From Candidatus Hodarchaeota archaeon (GTDB lineage: Archaea; Asgardarchaeota; Heimdallarchaeia; Hodarchaeales; Hodarchaeaceae): DNA of 9,273 bases. The stretch spans positions 1 through 9,273 of the forward strand of contig JAEOTU010000154.1 of NCBI GenBank assembly GCA_016839665.1, written 5' to 3'. This document shows positions 1-7,769 of the stretch, one piece after another. Numbering within the stretch: position 1 is the first letter of the stretch; each line of letters starts with the position of its first letter. The notes beneath the pieces are model-generated. The model searched no databases. It worked only from the letters and a program-made list of their open reading frames with translations, and was not told where the DNA came from. The position numbers and the translations under genes were made by a program.

Positions 1-1
1 G

Positions 2-391
2 AAACATCGGTACGAAGATCGGTGGGCCGAATTCAGTGATGAAGAGAAAGGATTCAAATTGGGCTTGTATAATCCCTTTTTTGATCAAGAAATGATTGAA
101 ACAAGAGATTATCAAGAATACTTTGATGACTCCTATAAGGAATTCTTTCTGAAAGAATTAGCACAATTAAAGATTAAACATCACAATGCGGTTATTCGTC
201 TCTACTCGGAGGATATTTTAGCTGAATACGAAAGAGTAGAAGCTTTGAGGCCGATGATGATTACAAATCTTTTACGAGTTAATTATACTAAACCATATCG
301 TTTTTTTCAATTTTCGGATCCAGATGGTAACATATTAGAAATATATTCTGTTGAAACAAAAGAGGAAGAACATGTTCTTGGATATAAATGA
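2..391 (+). CDS. VOC (glyoxalase-fold) family protein, C-terminal part
   Basis: The reading frame is open from the left edge, so the start lies outside the window; the first internal TTG (59) is not a real start because matching family sequence precedes it. Visible are a W-x-E-F stretch followed by KLGLYNP, then HHNAVIRLYSEDILAEYERV, and a C-terminal FSDPDGNILEIY motif. These are typical of the second half of a vicinal-oxygen-chelate fold, in which the glutamate of the LEI motif is usually a metal ligand. VOC proteins include glyoxalases, dioxygenases and antibiotic-binding proteins, and nothing here fixes the substrate. The last 20 bases overlap the ATG of the downstream DHH gene, which suggests translational coupling in one operon. 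Family assignment is fairly secure; specific function is unknown. Confidence 0.8.
   Translation, partial: KHRYEDRWAEFSDEEKGFKLGLYNPFFDQEMIETRDYQEYFDDSYKEFFLKELAQLKIKHHNAVIRLYSEDILAEYERVEALRPMMITNLLRVNYTKPYRFFQFSDPDGNILEIYSVETKEEEHVLGYK
361..369 (+). promoter_or_regulatory. Ribosome binding site deciding the DHH start
   Basis: AGAGGAAGA lies two bases before ATG 372, inside the end of the VOC gene. The GAGG core is about 7 bases from the ATG. This supports ATG 372 over the in-frame TTG at 351. Confidence 0.5.
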
Positions 392-1433
392 GTTTTGTAG
401 TTCATTGAAATCAGTACTTAGTAATGATCCTTCTGTTGCGATAGCTGCTGACAATGATTTGGATGGATTATTTAGCGCAATACAACTTGATATGGGACTT
501 TATGAACTCTATGAAATTGAGGTTGAAACATATTTTAGAGACGAGCTTCGGTGGGATATACCAATTGATCAGAAATTTGATATATTAATTATGGTTGACC
601 TTGCATATGATAATACACCAAATTACCGCTATGCTGCTTCAAAAGCAGCTCAATCTTTTGCAATCGATCATCACGTTACAAGTGATTTCCCCCAGCGTGT
701 CAAAGCTTATAATCCGTGTAAAGAAGGTCAATGCTATCTACCAGCCACATTTTTAGCTAATAAAATCTTGAAAGGATTAGGTCAAGAAACTAATCCATTA
801 AATGAATATTTGAATTTAATAGGAGTCTTAGCAGATGCAGGGATTAATTTTAAAATTCAGAAAAACAAGATTCAATATTTTTATGATCCTGCTCTAAAAG
901 AGGTCTATGATAAAGGTCTTCAACAGTTTGGTTTCTTTTTTGAGAAGAAAATATTCACTGGTTTGGTGTACCCTAGATTTAAAGAAATCATTGAAGCATT
1001 AAACTATGAAGCAGGTGAGGTGGGCTGGAAGGAAATATACTTCAGATTTATTAACGAAGTAACGGATCTAGCAACAGCTCAGGAACTTATAAGGAAAATC
1101 GAGGAAAAGAATAAAGATAGGTTCTTCGAATTAATCCACAAAGTTCCAAAAGAACCAACAGAGTTTACTAGATCTGGCCTTTGGCTAGTAAATAATACTA
1201 CTTCAATAGGTAATGGTACTATGGGGAGAATAATCGCTGAATTGATTGGGAAACCCGTTTTAGTTTATTCCTGTAAAAAATCTTGTCGTGTGTCCGCTAG
1301 AGCACCTGCAGATAGCACTATTAATTTCATACCCATTTTCTCAGGCTTCGGAGGAGGTCATCCTAAAGCTTGTGGTGCATTTTTAAGCCAGAGTCAATTT
1401 CAATCATTTCTTGCGAAAATAAAAGAAATATAA
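372..1433 (+). CDS. DHH/DHHA1 family phosphoesterase (RecJ-like)
   Basis: A 353-residue protein with the full set of DHH motifs: DNDLDG at residues 27-32 (motif I), VDLA with Asp76 (motif II), DHH at 99-101 (motif III) and Asp155 in GVLADAG (motif IV). A C-terminal DHHA1 domain ends in GGGHPKACG at about 327-335, the substrate-binding loop. The family comprises Mn-dependent phosphoesterases: RecJ-type nucleases, nanoRNases and cyclic-dinucleotide hydrolases. The conserved acidic and histidine residues suggest an active enzyme. The size fits the short single-unit archaeal members rather than full bacterial RecJ, and no extra OB domain is seen. ATG at 372 is preferred over TTG at 351 because a purine-rich AGAGGAAGA lies just upstream and the ATG overlaps the preceding gene by 20 bases. 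The true substrate (ssDNA, short RNA or cyclic dinucleotide) cannot be told from sequence. Confidence 0.9.
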   Translation: MFLDINEFCSSLKSVLSNDPSVAIAADNDLDGLFSAIQLDMGLYELYEIEVETYFRDELRWDIPIDQKFDILIMVDLAYDNTPNYRYAASKAAQSFAIDHHVTSDFPQRVKAYNPCKEGQCYLPATFLANKILKGLGQETNPLNEYLNLIGVLADAGINFKIQKNKIQYFYDPALKEVYDKGLQQFGFFFEKKIFTGLVYPRFKEIIEALNYEAGEVGWKEIYFRFINEVTDLATAQELIRKIEEKNKDRFFELIHKVPKEPTEFTRSGLWLVNNTTSIGNGTMGRIIAELIGKPVLVYSCKKSCRVSARAPADSTINFIPIFSGFGGGHPKACGAFLSQSQFQSFLAKIKEI

Positions 1434-1462
1434 ATCAACAGGACTTTCAACTGGATCGAAAA

Positions 1463-2917
1463 TTATTTTATATCTAGGATTTCTTTCACAAGATTAATCT
1501 TCTCTTCTAAGTTTCCTTGTCTGCTAATCATAATTCGCTGGGCCTGCGGACTCCCCGCACCATGTAATGATTCTGTTTTATAACTCAAAGATGCTACTCC
1601 CATGGTTAGATTTTCAATGAATCTGAGGAGTTTATATCGTGATTTAACAGGTACTCCATCGCAAGTCGTGAGGTATTTCTTTAAAAGAGGGCCAATTTCT
1701 TCCGAGTCAAAGTCTGCTTGAGATGGCATGGTACAGATGATTCCACCTGCCACATCTTCTACTAAACGACCAATCTCGTAGGGGAATCTGGTAACATTCT
1801 GTTTACAGATATTTGCAAGAAGCATATCCATTTCATAATTACCTGCTTCCCGTTGAAAACCCTGAGCACTGCATGCAATACCACAACAGAAGAGGGTCTC
1901 ATTAAGATGGATCATTTCTACTATTTTATCACGGATGTGGGAGGCTCCGTCAACACCCTGATATTGGGAAATTAATGAAGCCGCACCGATAAGAACGTCA
2001 CCAACACCCACCTTGCATCCTCCATAGGATTGCCGATGGAAACCTGCAAATCTATTGACTAATTCTCCTGAAAAATCTATTTCACCTTTCATAAAAATCT
2101 GGTCATGAGGTACAAATACATCATCGAAGATTACAAAAATCTCCTGTCCTCCATATTTGTAATTACCAATATCTAACTTCCCCTCTTCCATTTTACGAGT
2201 ATCACATGATTGTCTTCCATATATCATAGTGATACCTTTCTCATTCGTATTAACACCAAAACTTACAGCATATTCTTCTTCTCCAGGTCTTAATCTAAGA
2301 GTAGGCATAATAATGGCTCGATGAGAGTTGAGAAATCCTGTTTGGTGAATTTTAGCTCCTCGTACTATTATTCCATCATCATTTTCGTCCACAATGTGTA
2401 AGTACTGGTCAAGATCAGTTTGATTATTTGGTCGCTTACCTCTGTCTCCTTTTGTATCCGTCATTGAGCCCGCAACCATAAGATCACCCCTTTGAACTTC
2501 AATCCAATAATTTTTGAATCGTTTGTGGTAATTAGTGCCATATTTCCTGTCCATCTCCCATGTTACACTCCACAAAGCATTTGCAGTGTCAAATCCAACA
2601 CATCTTTGAAAACAACATGCGGTTTGCTGGCCTACGAGTCTTTGCATTTTTATTTTGGTAATTAGATCTTCAACAGATTCGTGAATGTGAGTAAAACGAT
2701 TAATTGTATCTCCAGTCAAGTTAGAGGTTGCAGTCATCAGAGGTTTATATTCATCTATTTGAGCTAGTTCATAGATTTTGCTCACTGTATTAATTGAAGG
2801 TTCTATGATTTTAAAATAAGGATGTTTCCAGAATTCTCTAATTTCTTCTCCAAACATGAAGAGCTTAACATCTCTTTTGATACTTTCAACATATTCTTCG
2901 GGAGTTTTTAACGGCAT
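1463..2917 (-). CDS. abfD: 4-hydroxybutyryl-CoA dehydratase / vinylacetyl-CoA delta-isomerase
   Basis: A 484-residue protein that matches from end to end what I recall of Clostridium aminobutyricum AbfD (about 490 residues). The enzyme dehydrates 4-hydroxybutyryl-CoA to crotonyl-CoA by a ketyl-radical route using FAD and a [4Fe-4S] cluster. Cluster ligands are present as Cys102 and Cys106 (CCFQRC), His294 and Cys301 (FHRQSYGGC). The counterparts of the catalytic residues Glu257, Tyr296 and Glu455 are Glu259, Tyr298 and Glu449. Other landmarks are KYGTNYHK, MTDTKGDRG, RGAKIHQTG, YGRQSCDTRKMEEG and HGAGSPQAQRIM. Compared with AbfD, the loop after SQADFDSEE (around residues 400-425) is a few residues shorter. 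The family also contains 4-hydroxyphenylacetate 3-hydroxylases, but those lack the cluster ligands. ATG 2917 is preceded by a GGTG motif at 7 bases and an in-frame stop at 2933-2935. No other 4-hydroxybutyrate gene is adjacent, so whether it serves 4-aminobutyrate/4-hydroxybutyrate breakdown or a carbon fixation cycle is open. Confidence 0.95.
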   Translation of the reverse strand: MPLKTPEEYVESIKRDVKLFMFGEEIREFWKHPYFKIIEPSINTVSKIYELAQIDEYKPLMTATSNLTGDTINRFTHIHESVEDLITKIKMQRLVGQQTACCFQRCVGFDTANALWSVTWEMDRKYGTNYHKRFKNYWIEVQRGDLMVAGSMTDTKGDRGKRPNNQTDLDQYLHIVDENDDGIIVRGAKIHQTGFLNSHRAIIMPTLRLRPGEEEYAVSFGVNTNEKGITMIYGRQSCDTRKMEEGKLDIGNYKYGGQEIFVIFDDVFVPHDQIFMKGEIDFSGELVNRFAGFHRQSYGGCKVGVGDVLIGAASLISQYQGVDGASHIRDKIVEMIHLNETLFCCGIACSAQGFQREAGNYEMDMLLANICKQNVTRFPYEIGRLVEDVAGGIICTMPSQADFDSEEIGPLLKKYLTTCDGVPVKSRYKLLRFIENLTMGVASLSYKTESLHGAGSPQAQRIMISRQGNLEEKINLVKEILDIK

Positions 2918-3147
2918 AAATAAACACCAGTTTTAAGGACTAATAAGAATAGAAAATACTAATTGCACTCTATTTTGAACAATCTTATTGATGATTATGA
3001 ACAATGTTGTGAATTGCTTATAGCTTATTTAGTCAATCTTTTGTATAAGATCTGGAAGATTTTTTCTAGGATAAATTGATTCAATCATTCGATTATAGTT
3101 TTTACCAAACACGGCTGCAATGAACTTTTAATGCCTGGAATTGAAAG
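2918..3147. promoter_or_regulatory. Divergent intergenic region between abfD and the seven-helix gene
   Basis: This 230-base AT-rich gap separates two divergent starts and must hold both promoters. I see no ORF or RNA gene and no convincing TATA/BRE pair. GAACAAT occurs twice in direct orientation (2977-2983 and 2999-3005), 22 bases apart or about two helical turns. The second copy runs into ACAATGTTGT, whose outer four bases on each side are inverted copies. This could be an operator, but the words are short in AT-rich DNA and chance is a fair explanation. Confidence 0.3.
2925..2928 (-). promoter_or_regulatory. Ribosome binding site of abfD
   Basis: GGTG on the minus strand, 7 bases upstream of ATG 2917, fits an archaeal Shine-Dalgarno core. 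An in-frame TAA at 2933-2935 leaves no earlier start. Confidence 0.4.
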
Positions 3148-4302
3148 ATGGTTCCTCCTCTCATAAGTTACATTGGTTCTAGTATCTTCTTTTTAGAACT
3201 AGTCCTCAACGGTCTTTTGTTTATTATGTTATATCGAAGATGGCAAGTAACCCGAATTAAAGTCGTAGCTATCTTATCGAGTTTTTATCTGCTATTTTTA
3301 ATTTATGTTGCTATCGAATTCTTCTTCTATATTTTGAACTTCAATGATCCTGTTAATTTTTATTTACAAGAAGGAAATGTCATTGTTTTCTTATTCCCTT
3401 TTTTTGGAGGAATGTCTGCTGGATTTTTCCTATTATTCATTGATTATTTTGAGAACGAAAGCATTAATCCAATCCATGGCTTTTTTTATGGGATATTTTT
3501 TGGAGCATTTATACTCAATATAATGTTTCAGCTGTTTTATCCTGCATTAGGGTCACTAGAGGTTTCTCCACTCATTCTATCATTACAAAACTTTCTTTTT
3601 TCAACAAATTTCCCTGCTTCATATTTTATAATATACGTTGTTGTTGTTACATTGAGATCTCTTAGAAGAATCAAGGCAAGTATTGATGATACTGCTCAAA
3701 AGAAGCAAATTTCATTGATGCAATTGGCAATCGTTTTTTATTATTTTTTAACTATGATTGTTGTCGCGGGTGGCTACCAACTAGCAGAACTATTAGATCC
3801 CGTGACAGTAGTATTCTTAAGGCACATTGCTCCTCATATTAGTGTGATAATAGGTGGAATAATGATTTTCCAAGCTTATGTAAAGGCTCCAATTGGTTTT
3901 CTCCAATTCCAAAAATTAGAAAAGATTATGGTAATCAATAGATCAGGTTTACTGCTATTCTCATTTGACTTTAGATCATCTAAAGAAGAAGCAAACAGTC
4001 AGGATGCGCTGTTTTCAGGTGGAGTTTTTGCATTAATAACTCTCTTTTCAGACATGATTAAAACAAAGAACATTAAAATGATCAATTTCCAAGACAAAAG
4101 GATAATGCTATCACATAATGAAAATTTTGTAACCTTCCTCATTGTAGATAGGATTACAAGCTTTTTATGGGGTGCACTGGATTCCTTTAGCAATATGTTC
4201 AACTTAAAATATGGTCTAGATGACCACGAATACTCGGTTGTCCCAAAAAGCGTTTTCAAGGATGCGGAAACTTTGCTAAGAATAGCTTTCGGACGCCAAT
4301 AG
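3148..4302 (+). CDS. Seven-helix membrane protein with C-terminal longin/roadblock-like domain
   Basis: A 384-residue protein in two parts. The first 246 residues hold about seven hydrophobic helices, near 6-29, 39-64, 77-100, 110-133, 154-170, 189-215 and 220-245, without a signal peptide. The loops around 170-188 (RSLRRIKAS, KK) and 30-38 (RRWQVTR) are positively charged and so probably cytoplasmic. Residues 257-376 form a soluble domain that starts IMVINRSGLLLFSFDF, then LFSGGVFALITLFSDMI, NIKMINFQDKRIMLS, FVTFLIVDR and a last helix. That strand-strand-helix-strand-strand-helix order, opening with a 'vv.sGl.lfs' strand, is how longin and roadblock domains read. In eukaryotes and Asgard archaea these bind or regulate small GTPases. 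The N-terminal part resembles generic 7TM sensor regions. I do not recognise a named family; the domain call is by pattern only. ATG 3148 is fixed by an in-frame TGA at 3142-3144. It ends 9 bases before the convergent histidine kinase gene. Confidence 0.75.
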   Translation: MVPPLISYIGSSIFFLELVLNGLLFIMLYRRWQVTRIKVVAILSSFYLLFLIYVAIEFFFYILNFNDPVNFYLQEGNVIVFLFPFFGGMSAGFFLLFIDYFENESINPIHGFFYGIFFGAFILNIMFQLFYPALGSLEVSPLILSLQNFLFSTNFPASYFIIYVVVVTLRSLRRIKASIDDTAQKKQISLMQLAIVFYYFLTMIVVAGGYQLAELLDPVTVVFLRHIAPHISVIIGGIMIFQAYVKAPIGFLQFQKLEKIMVINRSGLLLFSFDFRSSKEEANSQDALFSGGVFALITLFSDMIKTKNIKMINFQDKRIMLSHNENFVTFLIVDRITSFLWGALDSFSNMFNLKYGLDDHEYSVVPKSVFKDAETLLRIAFGRQ

Positions 4303-4311
4303 AAAGTTTCT

Positions 4312-7300
4312 CTAGCCTCTCTTCAATGGTAATCCCATTTTTGGGAGTCTTACAGTAAAAGTCGCACCTAAACCCTTTCCTTCACTGAAAGCTGACAATG
4401 ATCCTCCATGAGCCTCAACGATTGATCTGGATAAATATAAACCAACACCTGTACCTTGAACAGTAAATTCGGTTGGTACCGATACAAAGGGTTCAAAGAT
4501 TTTCTGTAAATTCTTGGGTTCAATACCCGCACCATTATCGGAAATTTCAATAATAATATCTTCTGAAGTGAGGTTAGAAATTACAGTTATTTTTCGTGTG
4601 TCTTTGGGAGTGTTATCGATAGCATTACGTATTAAATTACCTAGAACTTGAAGAAGCCTCTCTGGATCACATTCAATTGAAACCTGAATCTCATTCATCA
4701 AACCGATGGAATACTCTAATTGGTCTTTCAGAATAACCTGGTATGACCCTAAGAATTCATCCAGGAATTCATTGAACACAACAGTTTCAGTCTGAAGGTG
4801 GAATACGCCTCGTTCAATTTTCATAATGTCGCGTACATCTGTAATCAACCTTTCAAGACGCTGGACATTTTTGTTAATTCTTTGGAGAGGGTTAACAAAC
4901 TTATCACTGTGTTCTAAACCTAATTCACGAATATATGATTCAAGCAGCTCAGTATATCCTTTAATTATTGTCGTAGGGGTTCGTAATTCATGAGCGGTCA
5001 TTGACATGAAACTTGATCGTCTATCCTCTAATTCCCGCTTGGAAGTAATATCTGAAATTATCGCGAAGGAACCCATGATTTGAGATCCCTCTTCTAAAAC
5101 CGACGCGGAAATACGTGTAGTTATTTTGATACCATCCTTACGAACAAAAATTAGTTCATATTCATCTGATGGAATTTTGCCCGAATGTCGGTCATCGGTC
5201 TTTTCTTGATAGATTTTAATCGATTCTGGATCTAGAAATTCAGTCACCGAGCGGTTTTGCATCTCTTCCTTACTATAGCCAAGCATTTGTTCTAAGACTG
5301 GATTGATTAACACTATTCTGTTATCCATATCATTAACAATGATACCATCTGACATTGATGTGATTAGAGTCCGATATCTTTGTTCACTTTCTTTCAACGA
5401 TTCTTCAGTTTTTTTACGTTCAGTAATGTCAATTAAGGTAGATAGATCTGCTGGTTTTCCTTCAAACAGGACGGTTTTTGAATAATTTTCTAGCCATTTT
5501 ATTTTCCCAGATTTCGTTCGAATACGAAAAGAATAATGGGTAATGACATCCTCTTCTCCTAATTGCTTCTTACGTGCCTGCTCTAATACAAGTGGGCGAT
5601 CATCAGGATGTATTGCTTTACCAAATTCATCTCGAGGCCAGTTCATCATTTCTTCTTGAGGGATGCCTATAATTTCAGCACAAGCCTCATTAACATATTT
5701 AACCAATCCATCTTGCAAGATTGCGATACCGAGAATACCTTGCTCTGAGAGCAACCTAAATTTCTCTTCGCTCTCTCGTAATTGTAACTCTGCTTTTTTT
5801 TGCTCTGAGATATCTCTAAAAACTGAAAGTGTTCCAATATATTCTCCATCAGGGGAATGAAGAGGGGTAGCAGAGACAATAACTGGGATACGTTTTCCAT
5901 CTCTTGAAAGAATACCACTTTCATAAGTACTACTGATCCCTTTGGGACGTTTTGCAGTTTCATCCTGATATCTCTTTAAATCCTCGGGAGGGGAGGTAAG
6001 GCTCCAATGTTTTCCTATCATTTCCTCTTCCAAATAGCCTAATCTCTTCAATGCTCTAGGATTCACAAACGTAATGATTCCATCTGCATCTTCAAGTAAA
6101 ACTCCTTCCTCTAACTTCTCAATAAGCATTTGATACTTATCCCTAGAATCACGAAGTGCTTCTTCAGCTCTAATTCGCTGAGTTATATCTGTCACAATCA
6201 TTCCCAATCCATCTCCTACCTTGAAAGCTTTGATAGATAAATGAGTGTCATCTTCAGTTTCCTTTTGAAATATGTAATCATATGCAAAGTAAGGTTTTCC
6301 CGTGGTGATAACTCTCAAAAAATTGTAATATACATCCCTCTCCTTAAAAGGGTCGAATTCTGAGAGATTTTTTCCAATTAGTTCTTCCCTTGTAGATCCT
6401 GTCTGCAGGATGTCCTTTGCAACTCTATTGAGATCAATTAAATTGAGATCCGAATCCCAAAGTGAGAAATAATCAGTTGCAGAATCCATAAAGGCCCTTA
6501 ATCGTTCTTCACTCTCCCGTAATGCCTTCTCTACTCTCTTACGCTTAGTGATGTTAGTAACAATCATTCCCATCCCCTCTCCTACTTTGAAAGCCTTGAG
6601 ATTTAAGTAAATGTCGCCAAATTTAGGATGTGGGATAGTATTATCAATAGAATAAGGTTTTCCTGTCTTGATCACTTCTTGATACTTGTCATATATATCC
6701 TTCCCTCTTGTAATATCGAAATCTTTCAGATTCATCCCAATTATATTCTCTCTTTCCATTCCTTCAGGAATCATTCGCATTCCAGATTTATTTATATCAA
6801 CTAACTTAAGATCAGAGTCCCACACAGCGAAAGCATCGGTTGCAGAATCCATAAAGGCTCTTAGTCGTTCTTCACTCTCCCGAAGTGCTTCCTCTGCTTC
6901 TATACGGTCAGTAATGTCAATAATGTTAATAAAATCAGCTGGCTTTCCTTCATAAGTTATTGTCTTAGAATAACTCTCTATCCATTTAATTTCTCCAAGT
7001 TTTGTTATTAGTCGGTATTTATACTGGGAAACAGTATCAGATTCCCCTAATTGTTTTTTTCGTGCTTGTTCTATTGCAAATGATCGATCCTCAGGATGAA
7101 TAGCTTTTACAAATTCATTTGGAGGCCAATTTATCATTTCTTCAGGAGTGTAATGTATGATTTTTGCACAAGCATTGTTGACATATTTGATAAAACCATC
7201 TTGTAGGATTACAATTCCAAGAATACTCTGTTCTGACAATAACCTAAATTTCTCTTCACTCTCTAGTAATTGTTCCTCAGCTCTTTTATTCTCAGTTATA

Positions 7301-7737
7301 TCTCTGGTTATCAGACCTAATCCATCACCCACTTTAAACGCTTTCAGCTCAATATGTAAATCACCAAATTTCGGATGAGGTACAAGATCCTTTATGAGAA
7401 GGGGTTTTCCTGTTTTAATAACCTCCATATATTTATCATATCGCCCCATTCCTTTAATATCTGGTGAAATCTCGCCTAATGGCTTTCCTAGTGCATTTTC
7501 CCTGTTTAATTCCAACCCCCTCAATGCAATTTCATTAATATCAATTACATTTAAATTAGAGTCTAAGAGGAGAATGGGATCAGTTGCAGCATCAATGAAA
7601 CTTCTTAGCTTTTCTTCAAATTCCTCTACTGCTTTTTTCAGCATTTTTTTCTCTGTAACATCACTAATGTGTTGTCTAATGGTTTGCCTTACATCCTGTG
7701 GAATGTCATTCCTTTCAAGCAGTGATTCAAGATTCAT
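4312..7737 (-). CDS. Soluble multi-PAS sensor histidine kinase (seven PAS domains)
   Basis: A 1141-residue cytoplasmic sensor kinase with no transmembrane segment. After a short helical N-terminus there are seven PAS domains at about residues 42-155, 157-280, 285-402, 406-525, 530-648, 653-775 and 782-900. Most end in a D-I-T or D-I-S motif and are joined by short charged helices such as LRESEERLR. The HisKA domain has the phospho-acceptor His916 in TAHELRTP. The HATPase_c domain follows with N-box NLIRNAIDNTP (1034-1044), G1 DNGAGI (1067-1072), F-box IFEPF (1080-1084) and G2 GTGVGL (1095-1100), so all kinase motifs are intact. PAS domains sense redox state, gases or small ligands, but no haem or flavin residues can be assigned. 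There is no fused receiver and no regulator gene nearby, so the partner is unknown. ATG 7737 is the only in-frame ATG after the TAG at 7756-7758. Confidence 0.95.
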   Translation of the reverse strand: MNLESLLERNDIPQDVRQTIRQHISDVTEKKMLKKAVEEFEEKLRSFIDAATDPILLLDSNLNVIDINEIALRGLELNRENALGKPLGEISPDIKGMGRYDKYMEVIKTGKPLLIKDLVPHPKFGDLHIELKAFKVGDGLGLITRDITENKRAEEQLLESEEKFRLLSEQSILGIVILQDGFIKYVNNACAKIIHYTPEEMINWPPNEFVKAIHPEDRSFAIEQARKKQLGESDTVSQYKYRLITKLGEIKWIESYSKTITYEGKPADFINIIDITDRIEAEEALRESEERLRAFMDSATDAFAVWDSDLKLVDINKSGMRMIPEGMERENIIGMNLKDFDITRGKDIYDKYQEVIKTGKPYSIDNTIPHPKFGDIYLNLKAFKVGEGMGMIVTNITKRKRVEKALRESEERLRAFMDSATDYFSLWDSDLNLIDLNRVAKDILQTGSTREELIGKNLSEFDPFKERDVYYNFLRVITTGKPYFAYDYIFQKETEDDTHLSIKAFKVGDGLGMIVTDITQRIRAEEALRDSRDKYQMLIEKLEEGVLLEDADGIITFVNPRALKRLGYLEEEMIGKHWSLTSPPEDLKRYQDETAKRPKGISSTYESGILSRDGKRIPVIVSATPLHSPDGEYIGTLSVFRDISEQKKAELQLRESEEKFRLLSEQGILGIAILQDGLVKYVNEACAEIIGIPQEEMMNWPRDEFGKAIHPDDRPLVLEQARKKQLGEEDVITHYSFRIRTKSGKIKWLENYSKTVLFEGKPADLSTLIDITERKKTEESLKESEQRYRTLITSMSDGIIVNDMDNRIVLINPVLEQMLGYSKEEMQNRSVTEFLDPESIKIYQEKTDDRHSGKIPSDEYELIFVRKDGIKITTRISASVLEEGSQIMGSFAIISDITSKRELEDRRSSFMSMTAHELRTPTTIIKGYTELLESYIRELGLEHSDKFVNPLQRINKNVQRLERLITDVRDIMKIERGVFHLQTETVVFNEFLDEFLGSYQVILKDQLEYSIGLMNEIQVSIECDPERLLQVLGNLIRNAIDNTPKDTRKITVISNLTSEDIIIEISDNGAGIEPKNLQKIFEPFVSVPTEFTVQGTGVGLYLSRSIVEAHGGSLSAFSEGKGLGATFTVRLPKMGLPLKRG
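6472..6885 (-). repeat. Internal duplication within the kinase gene (PAS3/PAS4 copies)
   Basis: The segments 6472-6522 and 6835-6885 both encode LRESEERLRAFMDSATD (residues 406-422 and 285-301). By hand alignment they agree at 46 of 51 bases, including uninterrupted runs of 20 and 18 bases. This marks a recent tandem duplication, or homogenisation, of a PAS unit of about 121 residues (363 bases). Confidence 0.8.
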
Positions 7738-7749
7738 TTTAACTTCAAC

Positions 7750-7769
7750 CGAGTTCTAGCGAGTTCTAG
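7750..7769. repeat. Tandem 10-base repeat CGAGTTCTAG x2 at the kinase 5' end
   Basis: Two perfect adjacent copies of CGAGTTCTAG (7750-7759, 7760-7769) lie 12 bases upstream of the kinase start codon. The second copy runs into the palindrome TTCTAGAA (7764-7771). An AT-rich TATA-like stretch at 7794-7804 sits about 25 bases further upstream on the minus strand. The repeat would therefore fall at the transcription start and in the leader, where archaeal repressors commonly bind. An inverted AACTCG (7883-7888) also lies 6 bases before the divergent oxidoreductase ATG. The regulatory role is inferred. Confidence 0.5.

Noticed and set aside
351..371. Alternative TTG start for the DHH gene, seven codons upstream
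   Set aside because: The added residues (MKQKRKN) are not family-like, and the ATG at 372 has a good ribosome site at the right distance.
1434..1462. Hairpin terminator between the convergent DHH and abfD genes
   Set aside because: No stable inverted repeat is present in the 29-base gap. T-rich stretches exist on both strands but are no longer than expected for this base composition.
1463..2917. Reading the dehydratase as a 4-hydroxyphenylacetate 3-monooxygenase
   Set aside because: The iron-sulfur ligands and the YGRQSCDTRKMEEG and HRQSYGGCK blocks are specific to the dehydratase branch.
3999..4259. Minus-strand open frame inside the seven-helix protein gene
   Set aside because: It lies wholly within the longin-like domain coding region, has no recognisable motif, and is a shadow of the coding strand.
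7394..7759. Open frame on the + strand opposite the start of the kinase gene
   Set aside because: It is antisense to a clearly coding PAS region, its serine-rich composition is what the complement of that gene gives, and it matches no family.
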